Shown piece by piece: positions 45,824 through 54,627 of a DNA stretch of 64,000 bases. The stretch is taken from assembly GCF_010686755.1 (NCBI RefSeq), contig NZ_JAAGXA010000001.1:310001-374000 (forward strand), in the 5' to 3' direction. The translations under genes were made by a program, and so were the position numbers. The notes under the pieces were generated by a model. The model worked only from the letters and a program-made list of their open reading frames with translations, did not search any database and was not told where the DNA came from. The stretch comes from Nocardioides zeae. Lineage in GTDB: Bacteria; Actinomycetota; Actinomycetes; Propionibacteriales; Nocardioidaceae. How positions within the stretch are numbered: position 1 is the first letter of the stretch; every line of letters begins with the position of its first letter.

Positions 45824-45994
45824 CGGCAGGTCGACGGCGCGGGCAGGCGTGAACCGGGCGTCGGCGGGGAAGGGCGCTGCTCGGCGGCGCGTCGGTGGAC
45901 GTGGCCTCCACGCGGGGGCAGAGTGGAGCGCCACGGGGCCGACGACGACGTCGGTCCGCCGGGCGCTCGGGTGAGCCGGACGGAGGACCAGGCG

Positions 45995-47467
45995 ATGGCG
46001 GAACCAGGCACGACCGCAGCGACGGGACAGGCAGCGGAGCAGGGGGAGCCCGAGCTGAAGCGGGTGATGGGCCCGGGGCTGCTGCTCCTCTTCATCATCG
46101 GCGACATCGTCGGCGCCGGCATCTTCGCGATCACCGGGAGCGTGGCCGGTCAGGTGGGCGGGGTGGCCTGGCTGCCGTTCCTCGTCGCCTTCGCCATCGC
46201 GACCGTGACGGCGTGCTCCTACCTGGAGATGGTGACGAAGTACCCGGAGGCCTCCGGTGCGGCGCTCTACGTCCACAAGGCGTTCGGCATGCACTTCGTG
46301 ACCTTCATCGTCGCCTTCACCGTGATGTGCTCGGGCATCACCAGCGCGGCGACCTCGTCCAACCTGGTCGCCGGCAACCTCCTCGTCGGGCTCGACCGCG
46401 TGGTCGGCGGCGTCCCGACCGGCAACGTCGCGACGCTCCTGACCGCGCTGGCCATCGTCGTGCTCCTGGCCCTCGTCAACATCCGGGGCGTCAGCGAGAG
46501 CGTGAAGCTCAACGTCGTCATGACGGTCGTGACCATCGTGGCGCTCGCCATCGTCATCACCATCGGCATCTGGACCGCCGCCTCGGGCGAGGGCGACGTC
46601 GGCCGCATCACGGTGTTCGAGTCGAGCGACGACCGCAACCTCTTCGCGGCCGTGACTGTCGCGACCGCCATCGCGTTCTTCGCCATGGTCGGGTTCGAGG
46701 ACTCGGTCAACATGGTCGAGGAGACCAAGAACCCGCTCAAGGTCTTCCCGCGCGTCATGCTCACCGGGCTCGGCTTCTGCGCGCTGCTCTACGTCCTGGT
46801 CGCGATCACCGTCGTGCTCGTCATCCCGCTCGACGACATCTCCACGCCGACCAGCGAGGCCGGCATCCTGCTCGACGTGGTCAAGATCGGGGCCCCGGGC
46901 ATCCCGGTCGACACGATCTTCCCGTTCCTCACGGTCTTCGCGGTCGTCAACACGGCGCTCATCAACATGCTGATGGCGAGCCGCCTCGTCTACGGCATGG
47001 CGAAGCAGGGCGTGCTGCCGCGCTCGCTCGGCCACGTGCTCCCGAGCCGCCGCACCCCGTGGGTGGCCATCGTCTTCACGACGGCGGTGGCGATCGGGCT
47101 CATCTGCTACGTGCGCCTGTCCGACCCCGACGGCAAGGGCACCGTCGTCCCGGCGCTCGGCGGCACGACGGCCCTGCTGCTCCTGGCCGTGTTCGCGGTC
47201 GTCAACGTCTGCGTGCTCATCCTGCGCCGCGACCCGACGCCCGAGGGCGCCTTCCGCGTGCCGACCGTGCTCCCCGTGGTCGGCACCATCGCGTGCCTCT
47301 ACCTCGTCGGTCCCTGGGCGCGGCTGCCGGAGCAGTACATCCAGTACCGCATCGGCGGCGCCCTCCTCGTCATCGGCGTCGTGCTGTGGGCCGTGACGTG
47401 GTTCGCCAACCGGGCGCTGCGCTCGGAGCGCACCGGCTTCCGGGACGTCGAGGACCTCGACGGCTGA
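45995..47467 (+). CDS. APC-superfamily amino-acid permease
   Basis: A 490-residue transporter with about twelve membrane helices. TM1 has the broken-helix GDIVGAGIFAITGSVAG; TM6 region FFAMVGFEDSVNMVEETKNP is the APC consensus. The substrate is unclear (possibly cationic or neutral amino acids). The start at ATG 45995 follows GGAGGA with a seven-base gap; the 171-base region before it is otherwise unremarkable. Confidence 0.85.
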   Translation: MAEPGTTAATGQAAEQGEPELKRVMGPGLLLLFIIGDIVGAGIFAITGSVAGQVGGVAWLPFLVAFAIATVTACSYLEMVTKYPEASGAALYVHKAFGMHFVTFIVAFTVMCSGITSAATSSNLVAGNLLVGLDRVVGGVPTGNVATLLTALAIVVLLALVNIRGVSESVKLNVVMTVVTIVALAIVITIGIWTAASGEGDVGRITVFESSDDRNLFAAVTVATAIAFFAMVGFEDSVNMVEETKNPLKVFPRVMLTGLGFCALLYVLVAITVVLVIPLDDISTPTSEAGILLDVVKIGAPGIPVDTIFPFLTVFAVVNTALINMLMASRLVYGMAKQGVLPRSLGHVLPSRRTPWVAIVFTTAVAIGLICYVRLSDPDGKGTVVPALGGTTALLLLAVFAVVNVCVLILRRDPTPEGAFRVPTVLPVVGTIACLYLVGPWARLPEQYIQYRIGGALLVIGVVLWAVTWFANRALRSERTGFRDVEDLDG

Positions 47468-47535
47468 CGCACGACGCGGGTCGCCCCCTCCGTCCCTGCC
47501 GTGAAACGGGTTCGGAGGGGAGGGACCCCGCGTCG

Positions 47536-47541
47536 TACCCT
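47536..47541 (+). promoter_or_regulatory. -10 element of the DAHP synthase gene (leaderless)
   Basis: TACCCT ends six bases before GTG 47548. Confidence 0.4.
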
Positions 47542-47547
47542 GGGCCG

Positions 47548-48918
47548 GTGAGCATTCCCGACCTGGCTTCCCTGCACGCTCTCGGCGCCGCGCAGCAGCC
47601 GACCTATCCCGACCGTGCGCGCCTCGAGGGTGCCGTGACGACCCTGCGGACCGCTCCGCCGCTGGTGTTCGCCGGCGAGTGCGACGACCTCACGGCGAAG
47701 ATCGCCGCGGTCGCCCGCGGCGAGGCGTTCCTGCTCCAGGGCGGCGACTGCGCCGAGACCTTCGCCGGCGTGACGGCGGAGAACGTGCGCAACAAGCTGC
47801 GCGTCCTGCTCCAGATGGCCGTCGTGCTGACGTACGCCGCGAAGGTGCCCGTGGTGAAGATCGGGCGTCTCGCGGGCCAGTACGCCAAGCCGCGCTCCTC
47901 GGACCTCGAGACCCGCGACGGGGTGACGCTGCCGGCGTACCGCGGTGACGCCGTCAACGGCTACGAGTTCACGCCCGAGTCGCGCATCCCCGACCCGCAG
48001 CGGCTCGTCGACGTCTACAACGCGTCGGCCGCGACCCTCAACCTCGTGCGCGCGTTCACGACGGGCGGCTACGCCGACCTCCGCCAGGTCAGCGAGTGGA
48101 ACACCGACTTCGTGCGCAGCTCGCCGGTCGGGCAGCGCTACGAGGCGCTGGCGGGCGAGATCCAGAGCGCGCTCGACTTCATGGCGGCCATCGGCGCCGA
48201 CCCGGTCGAGTTCCACAAGGTCGACTTCCACTCGTCCCACGAGGCGTTGGTGCTGGAGTACGAGCACGCGCTGACCCGCATCGACTCGCGCACGGAGCTG
48301 CCCTACAACGTGTCCGGCCACATGGTCTGGATCGGTGAGCGCACCCGCCAGCTCGACGGCGCGCACGTGGAGTACTTCAGCCACATCCGCAACCCCATCG
48401 GTTGCAAGCTCGGCCCGTCGGCGACCGCCGACGACGCGCTCGCCCTGGCGGCGAAGCTCAACCCGGCCAACGAGCCCGGACGCCTCACCTTCATCACGCG
48501 CTTCGGTGCGGCGAAGGTGCGCGACGGCCTGCCCCAGCTGGTCGAGAAGGTCACCGCCGAGGGCGTGCAGGTGGCCTGGGTCAGCGACCCGATGCACGGC
48601 AACACCTTCGAGGCGTCGACGGGCTACAAGACGCGTCGCTTCGACGACGTGCTCGACGAGATCCGCGGCTTCTTCGAGGTGCACCGGGCGCTCGGCACCG
48701 TGCCCGGCGGCATGATGGTCGAGATGACCGGTGACGACGTCACCGAGATCGTCGGCGGCGGCGAGGAGATCGACGAGCACGGTCTCGCGCACCGCTACGA
48801 GTCGGTGGTCGACCCGCGGCTCAACCGCGTCCAGTCGCTCGAGCTGGCGTTCCACGTCGCCGAGATGCTGCGCGCCACCCCCACCGCCGCTCCCGCCGCC
48901 GTCCCCGCCGGGGCATGA
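47548..48918 (+). CDS. aroG: Class II 3-deoxy-D-arabino-heptulosonate-7-phosphate (DAHP) synthase
   Basis: A 456-residue class II (plant/mycobacterial) enzyme, first step of the shikimate pathway (PEP + erythrose-4-phosphate). QGGDCAETFAG has the metal-binding Cys; KIGRLAGQYAKPRSSD is the PEP-binding loop; DFHSSHEALVLEYE, GCKLGPSATADDALALA and WVSDPMHGNTFEASTGYKTR (in parts) complete the site. No aroB/aroK nearby. Its stop overlaps the ATG of ltaE. The pairing with the PASTA kinase and Rv2175c-like gene recalls M. tuberculosis Rv2175c-Rv2178c (from memory). Cytoplasmic, typically allosterically inhibited by aromatic amino acids. Confidence 0.94.
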   Translation: MSIPDLASLHALGAAQQPTYPDRARLEGAVTTLRTAPPLVFAGECDDLTAKIAAVARGEAFLLQGGDCAETFAGVTAENVRNKLRVLLQMAVVLTYAAKVPVVKIGRLAGQYAKPRSSDLETRDGVTLPAYRGDAVNGYEFTPESRIPDPQRLVDVYNASAATLNLVRAFTTGGYADLRQVSEWNTDFVRSSPVGQRYEALAGEIQSALDFMAAIGADPVEFHKVDFHSSHEALVLEYEHALTRIDSRTELPYNVSGHMVWIGERTRQLDGAHVEYFSHIRNPIGCKLGPSATADDALALAAKLNPANEPGRLTFITRFGAAKVRDGLPQLVEKVTAEGVQVAWVSDPMHGNTFEASTGYKTRRFDDVLDEIRGFFEVHRALGTVPGGMMVEMTGDDVTEIVGGGEEIDEHGLAHRYESVVDPRLNRVQSLELAFHVAEMLRATPTAAPAAVPAGA

Positions 48919-49934
48919 CGGAGGCGACCGCACGACCGGTCGACCTCCGCTCCGACACCCTGACGTCGCCGACCCCCGCGATGCGCCGCGCCATGGCGGA
49001 CGCGGAGGTCGGCGACGACGTGTACGGCGAGGACCCCACGGTCCGGGCGCTCGAGGAGCGCGTCGCCGCGCTGCTGGGCCACGAGGCCGCGCTCTTCTGC
49101 CCGACGGGCTCGATGGCGAACGTGCTCGCGCTCCGCACGCTCGTCGGCGTGGGCGAGGAGGTGCTCTGCGACTCCCGCGCCCACATCGCGCGAGCGGAGC
49201 TGGGCGCCCACGCGGCCTACACGGGCCTCACGATGCGCACGTGGAGCGACCCCGGTGGCGGAGTGGACCTGGCCGCGGTCGAGAGCCTGTTCGCCCCCGA
49301 CCTCGGGCCCTTCTTCGTCGCCACGAGGGCGGTCGCGATCGAGAACACGCACAACTTCGCGGGCGGCACCGTCGTCCCGCTCGCGGACCTCGAGGCCCTG
49401 CGGACGTTCGCGGACACCCACGGCGTCGGGATCCACCTCGACGGCGCCCGCATCTGGAACGCGCACGTGGCGACGGGCGTGCCGCTGGCGACGTACGGCG
49501 GGCTCGTCGACGTCGCCGCCGTCTGTCTCTCGAAGGGGCTCGGGGCGCCGGTCGGCTCCCTCGTCGTCGGCAGCGCCGACGCCGTGGCGGAGAGCCGCGT
49601 GTGGCGCAAGCGGATGGGTGGCGGCATGCGCCAGGTGGGTGTGCTCGCCGCGGCCGGCCTCCACGCCCTGGAGCACCACGTCGAGCGGCTCGCCGACGAC
49701 CACGCCCACGCCCGGCTGCTGGCCGAGGCGTGGGACGTCGACCCCACCGGGGTCGCGACCAACATCGTCGTGCGGGAGGTCGGCGACGCGGCGGCGTACG
49801 TCGCGGCCGCGGCCGCCGAGGGGGTCCGGGTGTCCGCGCTGGGCCGGACCACGGTGCGGCTCGTGACCCACCTCGACGTGTCCCGCGACGACGCGGAGCG
49901 CGCCGCCCGGGTGCTCGCCGCGCTGCCCCGCTGA
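48915..49934 (+). CDS. ltaE: Low-specificity L-threonine aldolase
   Basis: A 339-residue fold-type-I PLP enzyme that cleaves threonine/allo-threonine to glycine and acetaldehyde. VDLRSDTLTSPTPAMRRAMADAEVGDDVYGEDPTV (in parts) is the N-terminal signature; CPTGSMANVLAL, IENTHNFAGG, HLDGARIWNAHVA and the PLP Lys in CLSKGLGAPVGSLV follow. ATG overlaps the DAHP synthase stop by four bases. Confidence 0.9.
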   Translation: MTEATARPVDLRSDTLTSPTPAMRRAMADAEVGDDVYGEDPTVRALEERVAALLGHEAALFCPTGSMANVLALRTLVGVGEEVLCDSRAHIARAELGAHAAYTGLTMRTWSDPGGGVDLAAVESLFAPDLGPFFVATRAVAIENTHNFAGGTVVPLADLEALRTFADTHGVGIHLDGARIWNAHVATGVPLATYGGLVDVAAVCLSKGLGAPVGSLVVGSADAVAESRVWRKRMGGGMRQVGVLAAAGLHALEHHVERLADDHAHARLLAEAWDVDPTGVATNIVVREVGDAAAYVAAAAAEGVRVSALGRTTVRLVTHLDVSRDDAERAARVLAALPR

Positions 49935-49948
49935 GCGACCCGAGGGGC

Positions 49949-50995
49949 TCAGTCGAGCTCGGCCACCGGCGCGCCGTCGAGCTCGACCTCGCTGATCGGC
50001 GTGCGGTCGGCGCCGCCGTGACCGGAGACGGCCACGATCTCCAGCTGCACCGTCGACGTGCGCGCCGCCGGGATCGTGACGGTCTGCATCGCCCGGTCGT
50101 CGGCCAGGTCCTGCTCCAGCACCCGACCGTCGTCGAACGTCCAGCGCACCTGCGTGACGTGGCGGTTGCGGACGTACCAGTCGACCTCGCCGCCGTCGGG
50201 GTCGGTGTCGACCTTGTCGTAGCCGTTGACGAGGCCGACGGACGTCACCGCCACCTCCTCGTCGAACGCGAAGGTCAGCACCTCGCCGGTGCCGTCGCCC
50301 TCGACCCGCCAGGTGGTGCTGGTGTCGCCGTCGACCAGGTTCGCCGCGTCGTACTCCACCCGGCTGCCGTCGAGGCTCGTGCCCGGTGGGGCGGTGCGGG
50401 ACGCGGACGCCCTCGCGAGGGAGGTGATGGCGCGCGGCTCGGGCACGTCGAGGTCGGGCTCGGCGTCCTGCGCGTCCGGCGCCGTCGAGCCGTCGGACCC
50501 GTCGCCCGGGCTGCCGGACGCCTCGGTCGACCGCGTCGGCTCGGTGTCGCGGGCCAGCAGGATGCTGCCGCCCACGACGACACCGACGAGCAGCACGGCC
50601 AGCAGCACGACCAGCACGGGGAGGGCGCGCGACGGTCGCGGTCGGTGCGGAGCTGGCTGCGCTGCGGCCTCCGGCGCCGCGGGCACCGCCGGCGTCGCGG
50701 ACGCCGTGGCGACCTCGTCGGCGTAGAGCGGGAAGCGCGGTCCGCCACCGTGCCCGCCCGGCGTCCAGGCGACGGGTGGAGCCTCGGTGCCCGGGCCCGT
50801 GGGGGCCGCGTCCGGCACCGCCAGCGGCGCGTCGACGCGCGGGATGCGCTCGTTGGTGCCGGTGGTGCTGCTGCTCCGCGGCGGGGTGCTGGGGGTGCTG
50901 GGGGTGCTCGGGCCGGCGGCGTCCACCGGGCGCCCGCAGGCGCCGCAGAACCGACCGCTGCCGATCGTCGCGCCGCACCCGGCGCAGACGCTCAC
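49949..50995 (-). CDS. Zinc-ribbon membrane protein with C-terminal discoidin-like domain
   Basis: A 348-residue protein. N-terminal zinc ribbon VCAGCGATIGSGRFCGACGRP (Cys3, 6, 16, 19 pattern), a Pro/Ala-rich linker with short Thr/Pro repeats, a membrane helix ~130-155 (ALPVLVVLLAVLLVGVVVGG), an acidic Ser/Asp linker, and an extracytoplasmic domain ~210-348 resembling the F5/8 type C (discoidin) or NADase-type glycan-binding fold found on some actinobacterial kinases and carbohydrate-binding proteins. GTG overlaps the nfo stop by four bases, so it is translationally coupled. Confidence 0.7.
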   Translation of the reverse strand: MSVCAGCGATIGSGRFCGACGRPVDAAGPSTPSTPSTPPRSSSTTGTNERIPRVDAPLAVPDAAPTGPGTEAPPVAWTPGGHGGGPRFPLYADEVATASATPAVPAAPEAAAQPAPHRPRPSRALPVLVVLLAVLLVGVVVGGSILLARDTEPTRSTEASGSPGDGSDGSTAPDAQDAEPDLDVPEPRAITSLARASASRTAPPGTSLDGSRVEYDAANLVDGDTSTTWRVEGDGTGEVLTFAFDEEVAVTSVGLVNGYDKVDTDPDGGEVDWYVRNRHVTQVRWTFDDGRVLEQDLADDRAMQTVTIPAARTSTVQLEIVAVSGHGGADRTPISEVELDGAPVAELD

Positions 50996-51885
50996 CCGTC
51001 GCCCTCCGGGCCGGCGGCGGCCTCGCGCAGCTTCTTCAGGAGCGGGAGGTCCGGGTCGTCGGCGTCGCGCGAGCCGGGGGTCTCCAGCACGAAGGGGACG
51101 CCGTCGGTCGCCGGGTGGCGGAAGAGCTCCTCGAACGCACCCAGCCCGATGTGGCCCTGGCCGATCTTCTCGTGGCGGTCCCGCAGCGACCCGCGCACGT
51201 CGAGCGAGTCGTTGGCGTGCACCAGGCGCAGCCGGCCCTCGCCCGCGACCTCGACGAGCCGGTCGAGGGTCGCCGTCGCGCCGCCCGGCTCGTCGAGCGG
51301 GGCGCCCGCGGCGAACACGTGGCAGGTGTCGAGGCAGACGCCGACGCGCGGGTGCCGGTCGACGGCGTCGAGGTAGGCCGGGAGGTCGTCGACGCCCGCG
51401 CAGAGCGAACGGCCCTGGCCGGCCGTCGGCTCGAGCAGCAGCCAGGGGCCGTCCTCGCCGAGGGCGTCGAGCACGGGCAGCAGCCCCTCGCGCACCTGGC
51501 GCATCGCCGCGGCGTACCGCTCCTCGGCCCGCTCGGGGTCGACCTCCACGAACGAACCGGTGTGCACGACGACGCCCTCGGCGCCGATGCGAGCCGCCCG
51601 CTCCAGGTTGTGGGCGACGACGGCCACCGACCGCTCGTACGTCGCGGGGGTGGGCGAGCCCAGGTTCACCAGGTACGGCGTGTGGACGAACGTGCGGAGA
51701 CCTGCGGCGCGCGCGCCCTCGGCGAAGCCGGCGTCGACGCGGGGGTCGCCGGGGGTCAGCGACCAGCCCCGCGGGTTGCCGACGAAGACCTGGACGGCCT
51801 CGCAGCCGAGCTCCTGGGCCGTGCGGAGGGCGCCGTCGCGGAGGTTCCTGCCCACGGGCACATGGGTTCCGACCGGGTTGCGCAT
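50992..51885 (-). CDS. nfo: Deoxyribonuclease IV (AP endonuclease family 2)
   Basis: A 297-residue TIM-barrel nuclease that cuts DNA 5' of abasic sites. Trinuclear zinc ligands are readable: His in VHTPYLVNLG, His in VVVHTGSFVEV, Glu in LLLEPTAGQG, Asp/His in GVCLDTCHVFAAG, His in LVHANDSLDVRGS, and DRHEKIGQGHIG. All intact. A -10 box TAGACT ends eight bases before the ATG. First gene of a two-gene unit with the zinc-ribbon membrane protein. Confidence 0.93.
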   Translation of the reverse strand: MRNPVGTHVPVGRNLRDGALRTAQELGCEAVQVFVGNPRGWSLTPGDPRVDAGFAEGARAAGLRTFVHTPYLVNLGSPTPATYERSVAVVAHNLERAARIGAEGVVVHTGSFVEVDPERAEERYAAAMRQVREGLLPVLDALGEDGPWLLLEPTAGQGRSLCAGVDDLPAYLDAVDRHPRVGVCLDTCHVFAAGAPLDEPGGATATLDRLVEVAGEGRLRLVHANDSLDVRGSLRDRHEKIGQGHIGLGAFEELFRHPATDGVPFVLETPGSRDADDPDLPLLKKLREAAAGPEGDG

Positions 51886-51893
51886 GGGGCGCG

Positions 51894-51899
51894 AGTCTA
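51894..51899 (-). promoter_or_regulatory. -10 element of nfo (near-leaderless)
   Basis: Minus-strand TAGACT ends eight bases before the ATG at 51885. Confidence 0.45.
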
Positions 51900-51913
51900 G
51901 GGCGTGGCCCGCC

Positions 51914-54115
51914 TCAGAGCACGGTCAGCGTCACGGTGGTGCCGCGGCGCACCTGCTCGCCGCTGCCCGGGCTGACCCCCGTGACGTAGCCGATGCGCGG
52001 TCCGTCGCTGCCGATCAGCCCCTGCTCGTCGACCACGAGGCCGAGCCCCTCGAGCTGTCCGCGGACGTCCTCGACGCGCCCGCCGACGAGGCCCTCGGGG
52101 ATGGTGACGAGCTCCGGTCCCTTCGACACGACGAGGGTGACGGTGTCGCCGAGGTTGAGGGTGCCGCTCGTCGGGTCCTGGCTGATGACGGTGCCCGCCG
52201 GCACCGAGTCGGAGAACTCCTCGGTGACGCTGACCTGCAGCTCGTCACCCTCGATCTCGGGATCGCCGGTCGTCAGCTCCGCCTCGGCCTCCTCGCGGGA
52301 GCGCCCCGTGAAGTCCTCCACCGGGATGGGGCGCCGCCCGAGGCTGAGCACGACGGTCACGGTCTCGTCGGGGCGCACCACGGTGCCCTGCTCGGGATCG
52401 GAGGCGATGACCGCACCCTCGGGCACCTCCTCGTCGTACCGGGGCTCGGCCTCGGCGTACGCGAGGTTCGTGCTCTCCAGCGCCTCGCGCGCCTCGTCGG
52501 CGGTGCGTCCCCGCAGCGAGGGCACCGCGTAGCGCTCCGGGCCGCGGGAGATCGTGAGCGTGATGGTGCCGCCGCGCACGAGCTCCTCGCCGCCCTCGGG
52601 GTCGGTCGCCATGACGAGGCCGGCGGCGACGGTCTCCGAGTACCCGGCCGGGCCGACCTCGACGTCGAAGCCGTCGGCCTGCGCCCGCTCGGTCGCCTCG
52701 GCCTGCGTGAGGTCGAGCAGGCGGGGGGCCGGCACGTAGCGCCACGACAGGAAGTAGAAGGCCAGCCCGCCGACGAGGGCGAGCACGATGACGACGGACC
52801 CCAGCAGCCGCGCGCGTCGGCGCGAGGCGCGGCGCGCGGCGAGGGCGGCGGCCTCGGCGCCGTCCGCGTCGTCGGTGTCGTCGTCGGTGTCGTCGTCGGT
52901 GTCGTCGTGCTCCTCCGGCCCCAGGTAGAGACGGCTGGTCAGGTCGCTCGGCGCGGTCGGCGGCGCGGTCGGCGGCGGGGTCGGCGGGAGCGCGGCGGAC
53001 GGGCGGCGGCGCACCGCGGTGGCGCCGTCGTCGGGCACGGGTGAGGAGGCCTGCGCCAGCGCGGGGTAGAGCTCCGCCTCCGCGAACCCGTCCCCGCGCA
53101 GCGCCGCGAGGTCCGCGGCGTCGAACGGCTCCGGCGAGGTGTCGGTGTCGTCGGGCGTCGCGGGCCGGGGGAGCAGGTCGGCCACGAGGTCGTCGTCGCG
53201 CGCCACGCCCTCGTTCAGGGCCTGCTGCACCCGTCGGACGTGGTGCAGCAGCACACCGGCGTCCGCCGGCCGCTGCGAGCGGTCGCGGGCGGTGGCGCGC
53301 GCGACGAGGGCGTCGACGTACGCCGGGAGCCCCGGCACCAGCCGCGACGGCGGGGGCACGTCGGCGTGCACGTGCTTGTAGGCGATCTGGATCGGCGTCT
53401 CGCCCTGGTGCGGCTTCTGACCGGTGAGCAGCTCGTGGAGCACGACGCCCAGCGCGTAGACGTCGGCGCGCGCGTCGGACGTGCCGTCGACGACGAGCTC
53501 GGGCGCCAGGTAGGACACGGTGCCGATGAGGACGCCGCCGGTGGTCGTGTGGTGCGAGTCCGCGTCGACGGCGCGGGCGAGGCCGAAGTCGGCGACCTTG
53601 ACGCGGCCGTCGTCGGCGATGAGGACGTTCTCGGGCTTCACGTCCCGGTGCACGATCCCCGCGCGGTGCGCGGCGCTCACGGCCGCGACGATCGGCTCCA
53701 GCAACGCGAGCGCCCGCGCCGGGCTCAGCGGCGCGCGGTCGCGGATGACGTCGCGCAGCGTGCTCCCGGGCACGTGCTCCATGACGAGGAAGGTGAGCCC
53801 GTCGTCGCTGCCCTGGTCGTGGACCGCCACCACGTTGGGGTGGGAGAGGCGTGCCGCGGCGCGGGCCTCCCGCACGAAGCGCTGCGCGAAGCTCTCGTTG
53901 CCGGTGATCGGGTCACCGAGGGACGGGTGCATGACCTTGACGGCGACCGTGCGGTCGAGCCGGAGGTCGGTCGCGACGTACACGCTCGCCATGCCGCCGC
54001 GGGCCACGAGCTCCGCGATCCGGTAGCGACCCTCGAGCACGCGCCCGGCGAGGTCCGGACCGACCCCTGCGGGGCCGCCGGGACCCCGGGAGGCGGGTGG
54101 CTCGTCGGGCAGCAC
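51914..54115 (-). CDS. PASTA-domain Ser/Thr protein kinase (PknL/StkP type)
   Basis: A 733-residue kinase. Gly loop VARGGMASVYVA, catalytic Lys60, HRD 156-158 in HRDVKPENVL, DFG at 176; catalytic domain ~30-290. A long acidic/Pro-rich linker with (DDDT)n repeats, one membrane helix ~438-459, then about four PASTA domains (~470-733) ending in TVTLTVL, which should bind muropeptides/lipid II. Its position beside an Rv2175c-like gene and DAHP synthase recalls M. tuberculosis pknL (from memory), except that mycobacterial PknL lacks PASTA domains as I recall. Divergent from that gene. Confidence 0.93.
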   Translation of the reverse strand: MLPDEPPASRGPGGPAGVGPDLAGRVLEGRYRIAELVARGGMASVYVATDLRLDRTVAVKVMHPSLGDPITGNESFAQRFVREARAAARLSHPNVVAVHDQGSDDGLTFLVMEHVPGSTLRDVIRDRAPLSPARALALLEPIVAAVSAAHRAGIVHRDVKPENVLIADDGRVKVADFGLARAVDADSHHTTTGGVLIGTVSYLAPELVVDGTSDARADVYALGVVLHELLTGQKPHQGETPIQIAYKHVHADVPPPSRLVPGLPAYVDALVARATARDRSQRPADAGVLLHHVRRVQQALNEGVARDDDLVADLLPRPATPDDTDTSPEPFDAADLAALRGDGFAEAELYPALAQASSPVPDDGATAVRRRPSAALPPTPPPTAPPTAPSDLTSRLYLGPEEHDDTDDDTDDDTDDADGAEAAALAARRASRRRARLLGSVVIVLALVGGLAFYFLSWRYVPAPRLLDLTQAEATERAQADGFDVEVGPAGYSETVAAGLVMATDPEGGEELVRGGTITLTISRGPERYAVPSLRGRTADEAREALESTNLAYAEAEPRYDEEVPEGAVIASDPEQGTVVRPDETVTVVLSLGRRPIPVEDFTGRSREEAEAELTTGDPEIEGDELQVSVTEEFSDSVPAGTVISQDPTSGTLNLGDTVTLVVSKGPELVTIPEGLVGGRVEDVRGQLEGLGLVVDEQGLIGSDGPRIGYVTGVSPGSGEQVRRGTTVTLTVL
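52868..52908 (-). repeat. 12-bp repeat coding Asp-rich DDDT units
   Basis: GTGTCGTCGTCG-type units, about three copies, in the juxtamembrane linker of the PASTA kinase. Confidence 0.75.
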
Positions 54116-54245
54116 GATGGTCCTCGTCGTCGTCGTGGCCGACGCCGCGTCCGGCGGGGCACTGCGGGCCAGGATACGGAACGAGGCGCCCCCGGTCGGT
54201 GCCGCAGCGGCCGACCGGCGTGTTCGTCGCCGCCGGTCGACCTGA

Positions 54246-54251
54246 GACGAT
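54246..54251 (+). promoter_or_regulatory. -10 element of the Rv2175c-like gene (leaderless)
   Basis: GACGAT ends seven bases before ATG 54259; A at position 2 and T at 6 match the other elements. Confidence 0.3.
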
Positions 54252-54258
54252 GGGCCGC

Positions 54259-54624
54259 ATGAGCGAGACGACGGGAGCGCCGGACCTCGGGGCGCTGGTG
54301 GGTGACTGGATCGACTGGGCCGAGGCCGGGCGGCGGCTGGGCGTGAGCGTGTCCCGCGTGCGTGCGCTCATCCGCGAGAACCAGCTGCCGGCGGCCGTGC
54401 CCGCGCCGGGGGCCGGGCAGCAGGTGCCGGCCCTGTTCGTCCAGGACGGTGAGCTGCTCAAGGGGCTCCCCGGCCTGACGGTGATGATGACGGACCACGG
54501 GTTCGACCACCGCGAGATCATCGCGTGGCTCTACACCGACGCCGCCCTGCCGGGACGTCCGGTCGACGCGCTCGTGGAGAACCGCGGGGCCGAGGTCAAG
54601 CGGCGAGCGCAGGCGATGAACTGA
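54259..54624 (+). CDS. Rv2175c-like DNA-binding protein, probable kinase substrate
   Basis: A 121-residue protein. Residues ~14-60 are a winged helix-turn-helix (WIDWAEAGRRLGVSVSRVRALIRENQLPAAVP, in parts); the C-terminal half (FVQDGELLKGLPGLTVMMTDHGFDHREIIAWLYT in parts) is characteristic of the Rv2175c group. In M. tuberculosis the equivalent is phosphorylated by the adjacent PknL, losing DNA binding. The only Thr near its N-terminus are Thr4 and Thr5, possible acceptors (inference). Divergent from the kinase; convergent with the polyprenyl synthase three bases away. Confidence 0.85.
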   Translation: MSETTGAPDLGALVGDWIDWAEAGRRLGVSVSRVRALIRENQLPAAVPAPGAGQQVPALFVQDGELLKGLPGLTVMMTDHGFDHREIIAWLYTDAALPGRPVDALVENRGAEVKRRAQAMN

Positions 54625-54627
54625 CCC

